DNA of 64,000 nt, from assembly GCA_963844175.1 (NCBI GenBank), contig CAWJNE010000021.1:186001-250000 (forward strand), written 5' to 3'. A model generated the notes under the pieces. The model was not told the DNA's origin. It saw nothing but the letters and a program-made list of their open reading frames with translations, and did no database searches. Source of the stretch: JALZMG01 sp963844175. Its GTDB lineage: Bacteria > Actinomycetota > Acidimicrobiia > Acidimicrobiales > Ilumatobacteraceae. Below, piece after piece: positions 59,036 through 64,000 of the stretch; position 1 is the first letter of the stretch; the number at the start of each line of letters is the position of its first letter. Position numbers and translations under genes: made by a program.

Positions 59036-60150
59036 CCGACGGACCGCTCGCCGACGTCCGAGTCGTCGATCTGTCGACCGTCCTCGCCGGTCCGAACTGC
59101 GCCCGCTACCTCGCCGACTTCGGCGCCGACGTCATCAAGGTCGAGCGGCCCGGCGGCGACACGTTGCGCAACATGGCGTGGCGGGACGAGCGCGACGGCG
59201 AGGGCCTGTGGTGGAAGCTGGCCAACCGCGGCAAGCGGACGGTCGTCGCCGACCTGAAGGACGACGAGGACCGGGCGATGGTGCTGGGGCTGCTCGACGA
59301 AGCGCAGGTGGTCGTGGAGAACTTCCGGCCCGGTGCCCTGGAGCGCCTCGGACTCGGCCCCGAGGTGCTGCACGGTCGCAACTCGCGCCTGGTGATCACC
59401 CGGGTGACGGGGTTCGGCCAGGACGGGCCATACGCCGCCCGGCCGGGATTCGCCACGATCGCCGAGGCGATGTCGGGGTTCGCAGCGATCAACGGCGAGC
59501 CCGACGGGCAGCCGCTGCTGCCGCCCATCGCCCTGACGGACGAGGTGACCGCGTTGGCGGCGGCGTTCGCCACGATGGTCGCGCTGCACAGCGGCCGGGG
59601 GCAGGTGGTCGATGTCAACCTGCTGGAGACGATGTTCCAACTGATGGGCCCGCTGGCCTCGGTGTACGCGCTGCACCAGGAGCAGCAGCCGCGTCTCGGG
59701 TCGGGGTTGCCGTACACGGTCCCCCGCGGGACGTACCGGTGCCGGGACGGGCGCTGGATCGCCGTGTCGACGAGCAGCGACTCGGTCGCCGGGCGGGTGA
59801 TGCAACTGCTGGGCCTCGGCGACGACCAGCGGTTCCGCACCTTTGCCGGCCGCACCGCGCACCGCGACGAGATCGAGGAGCGGATGGCGGCGTGGTGCGC
59901 GCAGCGCACCGGCGCCGAGGTGCTGGAGGCGTTCGGCGCCGCCCACGCCGCGGCCGGACCGGTGATGGACATGGCCGACATCGCCGCCGACCCGCACTAC
60001 GCGGCGCGCCAGGCGATCGTCGAGGTCGGCGGCGTGCCGATGCAGGGGCTGATCGCCCGTCTCAGCGCCACCCCCGGGGTCCTGCGGGGGCCGGGACGTC
60101 GCCTCGACGAGGACGGCGAGGACATCCGCCGCAGCGGCTGGGGCGGCTGA
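59032..60150 (+). CDS. Class III CoA-transferase (CaiB/BaiF family)
   Basis: 372 residues. N-terminal LADVRVVDLSTVLAGPNCAR, ADFGADVIKVERPGGDTLRN, VVVENFRPGALERLGLG, and the catalytic-Asp region PPIALTDEVTALAAAFATMV; C-terminal GTYRCRDGRWIAVS and AAGPVMDMADIAADPHYAAR. Transfers CoA between carboxylates. Start overlaps the ABC exporter stop, so they are co-expressed, although no functional link is obvious. Confidence 0.88.
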   Translation: MTDGPLADVRVVDLSTVLAGPNCARYLADFGADVIKVERPGGDTLRNMAWRDERDGEGLWWKLANRGKRTVVADLKDDEDRAMVLGLLDEAQVVVENFRPGALERLGLGPEVLHGRNSRLVITRVTGFGQDGPYAARPGFATIAEAMSGFAAINGEPDGQPLLPPIALTDEVTALAAAFATMVALHSGRGQVVDVNLLETMFQLMGPLASVYALHQEQQPRLGSGLPYTVPRGTYRCRDGRWIAVSTSSDSVAGRVMQLLGLGDDQRFRTFAGRTAHRDEIEERMAAWCAQRTGAEVLEAFGAAHAAAGPVMDMADIAADPHYAARQAIVEVGGVPMQGLIARLSATPGVLRGPGRRLDEDGEDIRRSGWGG

Positions 60151-60213
60151 CCGTCCTCGTCAGCGAGCGGGTTGCGTGGCAACCAGTTCGCTGACCGTGA
60201 GGGCGGGGCGCCG

Positions 60214-60849
60214 CTACACGCGGCAGGAGACGCCGGTGGCGTGCAGCGGGCAGTAGCCGCCGGGGTTCTTGTCGAGGTACTGCTGGTGGTACGGCTCGGC
60301 GTAGAAGAAGTCGCCGAGCGGGGCGATCTCGGTGGTGATCTCGCCGTAGCCCGCGCCGGCCAGCGCCTCGGCGTAGCTGTCGCGGGTCGCCTCGGCGGCG
60401 GCCCGCTGCTCGGCATCGGCGTAGTAGATGGCGCTGCGGTACTGCGTGCCGACGTCATTGCCCTGGCGCATGCCCTGGCTCGGATCGTGGTCCTCCCAGA
60501 ACGCCTTCAGCAGCTGCTCGTAGCTGACGACGGCCGGGTCGTAGACGACGAGCACGGCCTCGGTGTGACCCGTGCGGCCCGAGCAGACCTCTTCGTAGGT
60601 GGGGTTGGGCGTGTAGCCGCCGGCGTAGCCGACTGCCGTGCTGTACACCCCTGGCAGCTGCCAGAACAGCTGCTCGGCGCCCCAGAAGCAGCCGAGCCCG
60701 AACACCGCCGTGCGCATGCCGTCCGGCCACGGGCCCTGGAGCGGGTGGTCGAGCACGGTGTGGCGCTCGGGGATGGGCATCGTCTGGTCGGTGCGACCGG
60801 GGAGCGCATCGGCCTCCGACACCATCTGCGTCTTGGTGCGGAACAACAT
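60214..60849 (-). CDS. msrA: Peptide methionine-S-sulfoxide reductase A
   Basis: 211 residues. Catalytic GLGCFWGAEQLFWQLPGVYS, TGHTEAVLVVYDP, FWEDHDPSQGMRQGNDVGTQ and YRSAIYY are classical MsrA blocks. The active site is Cys (TGC), not Sec, although selenocysteine MsrA exists in other organisms. A C-terminal Cys-containing GGYCPLHATGVSCRV supplies resolving cysteines. Reduces methionine S-sulfoxide with thioredoxin. Confidence 0.94.
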   Translation of the reverse strand: MLFRTKTQMVSEADALPGRTDQTMPIPERHTVLDHPLQGPWPDGMRTAVFGLGCFWGAEQLFWQLPGVYSTAVGYAGGYTPNPTYEEVCSGRTGHTEAVLVVYDPAVVSYEQLLKAFWEDHDPSQGMRQGNDVGTQYRSAIYYADAEQRAAAEATRDSYAEALAGAGYGEITTEIAPLGDFFYAEPYHQQYLDKNPGGYCPLHATGVSCRV

Positions 60850-60876
60850 GCTGGCCAGGCTACGGCCGTCCCATGA

Positions 60877-61701
60877 TCACTTGAGGAGGAGGGTCTCCAC
60901 CCGGCGGGAGGCGACCGTGAGCCCGGCGAGCGTCAACGCCAGGAGCACCGCCACGTGGCCGAACATCGACCACTCGAACTGGCCGAGGTTGGCCCCCCGC
61001 ACCAGCGCCACGCCGTGGTACAGCGGGCTGAGCTGGACGACCCACCCCCAGCTGCCGTAGCTGGACAGCGGGTAGAACGTCGCCGAGAACAGGAACAGCG
61101 GCAGCGTCACCGCGGACACGTACTCGAAGTCGGCCCACGAACGCATGTAGGTGGTCAGCGCCATCCCCATCGAGGCGAAGGCGAACCCGATCAGGATGCA
61201 CGCCGGCAGGGCCAGCACGACCCAGGGCGAGCCGGTCATGCCGAGCGCCCACATCGTGACGAGGAAGGCGATCGAGTAGACGAACCCGCGCACCACGGCC
61301 CAGCCGATCTCGCCCAGCGCGACATCGGCCGGGGTCATCGGCGTGGCGAGGACCGTGTCGTACGTCTTGGCGTGGCGCAGCTTGAAGTAGAGGTTCATCG
61401 TCGAGTCGTAGACAGCGCCGTTCATCGCCGACGCCGCCATCAGCGCCGGCGCAACGAACTCGGCGTACGGGATCGACTGACCGCCGTCGTCGATGTCACC
61501 GACCAGCTCGCTGAACCCAACGCGGATCGACAGGAGGTAGAAGAGCGGCTCGAAGAACCCGCTGAAGATCACGAGCCACGTGCGCCTGGTCGACATCAGG
61601 CTGCGCTCGAACATCCGGTGCGGCCGTCGGGCGGCGACCAGCTCGGGCGGCAGGAGGCGCAGCCCGGACCTCGTCCCGACCAGCGCGGTCGAGGCGCTCA
61701 T
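60877..61701 (-). CDS. ABC-2 type permease (NodJ/DrrB-like), second subunit
   Basis: 274 residues, six hydrophobic segments including TWLVIFSGFFEPLFYLLSIR and YVSAVTLPLFLFSATFYPLS. Start at ATG 61701 overlaps the stop of the preceding permease gene (ATGA). With the neighbouring permease and ATPase it forms an exporter related to NodIJ and daunorubicin systems, typically moving polyketides, glycans or drugs. Confidence 0.85.
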   Translation of the reverse strand: MSASTALVGTRSGLRLLPPELVAARRPHRMFERSLMSTRRTWLVIFSGFFEPLFYLLSIRVGFSELVGDIDDGGQSIPYAEFVAPALMAASAMNGAVYDSTMNLYFKLRHAKTYDTVLATPMTPADVALGEIGWAVVRGFVYSIAFLVTMWALGMTGSPWVVLALPACILIGFAFASMGMALTTYMRSWADFEYVSAVTLPLFLFSATFYPLSSYGSWGWVVQLSPLYHGVALVRGANLGQFEWSMFGHVAVLLALTLAGLTVASRRVETLLLK

Positions 61702-62516
61702 GGGTGCAACCTGCGGGCGAACCCGCGACGGGCGAAGAGGAAGCCGACCGTCGCATACCCGCCGAGGACGGCGACGTGGACCAGGCCGGCCCCGACGTCG
61801 AGGGTGCCGAGCACGGCGCCGCGACACAGCGCGACACCGTGGAACAGCGGGGTCGCCCACGCCACCGGCTGCAACCAGTCCGGGAGCTGCTCGACCGGGT
61901 AGAAGGCACCGGCGAACAGGAACATCGGGATGACGGCGAAGCGCATGATCGCCGGGAACGACTGGTCGCTCTCCCGGGTCGCCGACCACGCCGTCACGGG
62001 CAGGGCGAGCGCCATTGCCGCCAGCACGCCGAACACCACGGCGGGGATCAGACCCCACGAACGGGTCTGCGGGAACAGCGCCAGCACGGTGGCTACACCG
62101 GTCGCGACGATCAGCGCCCGCGTCGCGTGCCAGAGCGCCACGCCGCCGGCGACCTGACCCGGCGCCAGCGGCGTCGCCGCCATCGCCCGGTACGACGAAC
62201 TCCACATGAACCCGTCCATCACGGGCCACATCGCCTCCTGGACGACGACGAGCGTCGCCGTCGTGGCGATCAACGCAGGGGCAAGGAACGACACGTACTC
62301 GACCCCGCCGAGCACCTCCGCCGACGCCGGGCCGCTGTCGACCAGGGCGCCGACCCCGAGCCCCATGCCGAGCAGGTAGAGGAAGGGCTGGACGAAGCTG
62401 CCGAGGAGGTTCGACTTCCACACCTGCTTGTACACGGCGAGGTTCGTCTCCCACACCCGAACCGCCGCTGGCGTCGTCACGACGAAGCTCCCGAGCGTTC
62501 GTGCTGCAATGAGCAC
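61698..62516 (-). CDS. ABC-2 type permease (NodJ/DrrB-like), first subunit
   Basis: 272 residues. KSNLLGSFVQPFLYLLGMGL, FLAPALIATTATLVVVQEAM, AVIPMFLFAGAFYPVEQLPD and PLFHGVALCRGAVLG are conserved between this and the following permease, showing that the two are paralogues likely to form a heterodimeric channel. Separated from the ATPase gene by 93 bases containing an 8-bp hairpin. Confidence 0.85.
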   Translation of the reverse strand: MLIAARTLGSFVVTTPAAVRVWETNLAVYKQVWKSNLLGSFVQPFLYLLGMGLGVGALVDSGPASAEVLGGVEYVSFLAPALIATTATLVVVQEAMWPVMDGFMWSSSYRAMAATPLAPGQVAGGVALWHATRALIVATGVATVLALFPQTRSWGLIPAVVFGVLAAMALALPVTAWSATRESDQSFPAIMRFAVIPMFLFAGAFYPVEQLPDWLQPVAWATPLFHGVALCRGAVLGTLDVGAGLVHVAVLGGYATVGFLFARRGFARRLHP

Positions 62517-62523
62517 GTGACGG

Positions 62524-62545
62524 GAGGTCGGCCTTGTCCGACCTC
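62524..62545. terminator. 8-bp hairpin between ABC ATPase and permease genes
   Basis: GAGGTCGG (62524-62531), loop CCTTGT, CCGACCTC (62538-62545). It lies within an operon-like gene set and might attenuate permease expression or stabilise the ATPase transcript. No T-run. A CCCGAGCGTTCGTG repeat fragment lies just before it, near 62489. Confidence 0.4.
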
Positions 62546-62609
62546 GCGAGCGGAGCGAGCTCCCGGCAGCCTCGACACCGCAGCGAGCAGGACGGAGCGA
62601 GCCATCGTC

Positions 62610-63539
62610 TCAGTCCACCAAGGTGCGGCCGGTCAGCCGGAGGAACACGTCCTCCAGGCTGCTGCGCCGCACCAGCGCGCTCTCGGGCACCAGCCCACGA
62701 TCGTGGGCCATGGCCAACGCCTTCTCGCCGTCATGGGCGTAGACCAGGATGCGGTCCGGCAACGCCTCGATCCGTTCTCCGATCCCGTCGACCCGCGGTG
62801 CCGATGCTTCATTCGTGCCGGCCCGGAAGCGCAACTCCAGCACCTCACGCGTCGAGTGCGCCTCGATCAGCTCACGCGGGGAACCCTCGGCGACGATGCG
62901 GCCCTTGTCCATCACGACGAGCCGGTCACACAGCTGCTCGGCCTCGTCCATGTAGTGCGTCGTCAAGACCAGCGTGACGCCCTGCTGCTTCAAGCGGTAC
63001 AGCCGGTCCCACAGCACGTGGCGGGCCTGCGGATCGAGCCCCGTCGTCGGCTCGTCGAGCAGCAGGACGTCGGGCTCGTTGATCAACGAGCGGGCGATCG
63101 TCAGGCGCCGCTTCATGCCGCCCGACAGTGGTTCGACCTTGCTGCGCGCCCGCTCCGACAGCTGGACGAACTCCAGCAGCTCGGCCGCCCGACGCCGGCA
63201 CTCGGCGCGCGGGATGTCGAAGTACCGGCCGTAGATGACCAGGTTCTCCTCGACCGTCAGCTCGTTGTCCAGCTGGTCGGCCTGCGGCACGACGCCCAGC
63301 CGGGCGCGGATCTGCCGGCCCTCGGTCCTCGGGTCCATGCCCAGCACGCGCAGCTCGCCGGCAGTGATCGGTGACGTGCACCCGATCATCCGCATCGTCG
63401 ACGACTTGCCGGCACCGTTGGGACCGAGGAAGCCGAAGGCTTCACCGGGCCGGACGTCGACGTCGATGCCGTCGACGGCGGTGAACTCGCCGAAGCGCTT
63501 GACCAGCCCACGCGCCGAGACCATGGACGACGCGGGCAT
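62610..63539 (-). CDS. ABC transporter ATP-binding protein (NodI/DrrA-like)
   Basis: 309 residues. Walker A FGFLGPNGAGKSSTMRM, Q-loop GVVPQADQLDNELTVEENL, signature PLSGGMKRRLTIARSLINEP, Walker B VLLLDEPTTGLDPQ, H-loop LVLTTHYMDEAEQL. A C-terminal extension of about 85 residues is typical of the DrrA/NodI branch. Start at 63539 or the internal ATG at 63524 (MVSARGLVKRFGE). First gene of the minus-strand exporter set. Confidence 0.9.
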   Translation of the reverse strand: MPASSMVSARGLVKRFGEFTAVDGIDVDVRPGEAFGFLGPNGAGKSSTMRMIGCTSPITAGELRVLGMDPRTEGRQIRARLGVVPQADQLDNELTVEENLVIYGRYFDIPRAECRRRAAELLEFVQLSERARSKVEPLSGGMKRRLTIARSLINEPDVLLLDEPTTGLDPQARHVLWDRLYRLKQQGVTLVLTTHYMDEAEQLCDRLVVMDKGRIVAEGSPRELIEAHSTREVLELRFRAGTNEASAPRVDGIGERIEALPDRILVYAHDGEKALAMAHDRGLVPESALVRRSSLEDVFLRLTGRTLVD

Positions 63540-63599
63540 GCCGTGGAAGCTACCGGTGGCTCGACCGGCGGTTCAGGCCGGTTGGCCGTCACCCAGCTG

Positions 63600-64000
63600 T
63601 CAACGGCGGTCCTGCAGGAAGCGGAACCGGTCGCGCACCTCGGCGACGCGCTCGGAACTGAGGTCGGCGAGCAGCATCGTCTCGCCGCCGGCCGCCGTGG
63701 CCAGCAGCTCGCCGGCAGGGTCGACGATGCGGCTGTCACCGCAGTACGACAGCCGCCCACCCTCACCGACCCGGTTCACGCCGACCACGTAGGCCTGGTT
63801 CTCGATCGCCCGCGCCTGCAGCAGGACCTGCCAGTGCAGGCGGCGCTTCTCCGGCCAGTTGGCGGGGACCAGGTACACGTCGGTGGTCTCGGCCAACCCC
63901 CAGAACTCGTCGGCGAAGCGCAGGTCGTAGCAGACCAGCGGGCTGACCCGCAGTCCGCCGATCTCGACGGTGCTCAGCTCGCTCCCGGCGCGGAACGACT
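63600..64000 (-). CDS. Carbon-nitrogen hydrolase (nitrilase superfamily), 5' part beyond window
   Basis: About 133 C-terminal residues, open to the right edge. Catalytic cysteine in VSPLVCYDLRFADEFWG, then VPANWPEKRRLHWQVLLQAR and AIENQAYVVGVNRVGEG, matching omega-amidase/YafV-like nitrilase homologues. The catalytic Glu and Lys would lie upstream, outside the window. Ends 61 bases from the divergent-side ABC ATPase start. Confidence 0.85.
   Translation of the reverse strand, partial: SFRAGSELSTVEIGGLRVSPLVCYDLRFADEFWGLAETTDVYLVPANWPEKRRLHWQVLLQARAIENQAYVVGVNRVGEGGRLSYCGDSRIVDPAGELLATAAGGETMLLADLSSERVAEVRDRFRFLQDRR

Noticed and set aside
60214..60849. MsrA as a selenoprotein
   Set aside because: The active-site codon in GCFWG is TGC (Cys) and the frame has no internal TGA.
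1..64000. tRNA-Sec, selB or selD in the window
   Set aside because: Only two tRNA genes were found, both tRNA-Ser with normal 85- and 88-nt class II structure (GGA and CGA anticodons); no SelB- or SelD-like ORF was recognised.
1..64000. CRISPR arrays, prophage or insertion sequences
   Set aside because: No regularly spaced repeats, integrase, transposase or phage structural genes were seen; the repeats present are short palindromes or tandem pairs.

Overview
The window is high-GC DNA (about 70 % by eye) with dense genes, many GTG starts and many ATGA/GTGA stop-start overlaps. Gene content (crotonyl-CoA carboxylase/reductase, acyl-CoA carboxylase, MmyB-type regulators, a 7Fe ferredoxin next to P450s, an LAXTG-type sorting signal, LigC) fits an actinobacterium, probably of the class Acidimicrobiia. 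This is inference from gene families, not a database match. No prophage, insertion sequence or CRISPR array is visible, and no stretch over 300 bases lacks a gene; the longest gaps (47437-47705, 53716-53995 and 34397-34630) hold inverted or direct repeats.

Layout. 1-7629: the end of selA (running off the left edge), dut, a Nudix hydrolase, an MFS transporter, a quinone oxidoreductase, a 2OG-oxygenase-like protein, a LysM lipoprotein and two alpha/beta hydrolases. 7657-16254: a carotenoid island. The minus-strand operon crtE-crtI-crtB-cruF-crtD-like-glycosyltransferase is flanked by crtZ, a crtA-like gene and a PlsY-like acyltransferase. The set matches what a myxol-type hydroxylated carotenoid glycoside would need, except that no lycopene cyclase is in the window. 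16322-19711: acetyltransferase, xseB-xseA, rmuC. 19800-20763: a two-gene AhpD/carboxymuconolactone-decarboxylase-like operon. Its second gene carries an in-frame TGA exactly where the second redox cysteine of CxxC belongs, followed by a SECIS-like hairpin. Together with selA this indicates a selenoprotein. 20830-23857: two overlapping P450 genes, one lacking the heme cysteine, and a 7Fe ferredoxin. 23978-36187: VOC protein, phosphotransferase, TldD/TldE pair, metallophosphoesterase, MmyB regulator, SnoaL-like protein, a cell-wall-sorted IPT/TIG protein, a frameshifted DUF1622 gene, an HpaB-family flavoprotein and an acyl-CoA carboxylase beta subunit.

36342-64000: a LAL-type LuxR regulator, acyl-CoA ligase, SIMPL protein, LigC, a CopC-CopD fusion, dnaX-recR, thiolase divergent from ccr with palindromes between them, methylmalonyl-CoA epimerase, a HAD-TM-GH18 fusion, a 5'-3' exonuclease, tadA between two tRNA-Ser genes, enoyl-CoA hydratase, a frameshifted secreted peptidase, an ABC exporter, a class III CoA-transferase, msrA, a NodIJ-like ABC-2 exporter and a nitrilase-family protein running off the right edge.

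Themes that connect genes: (i) selenocysteine synthesis and use (selA; the AhpD-like pair); (ii) membrane carotenoid glycoside synthesis; (iii) acyl-CoA metabolism resembling the ethylmalonyl-CoA route (thiolase, Ccr, epimerase, AccD, CoA-transferase, enoyl-CoA hydratase); (iv) genome maintenance (dut, XseAB, RmuC, RecR, DnaX, LigC, exonuclease). Two sequence-level curiosities stand out. One is a 22-residue leader ORF found twice, each time coupled by a GTGA overlap to the next gene. The other is a set of dispersed palindromic intergenic repeats.
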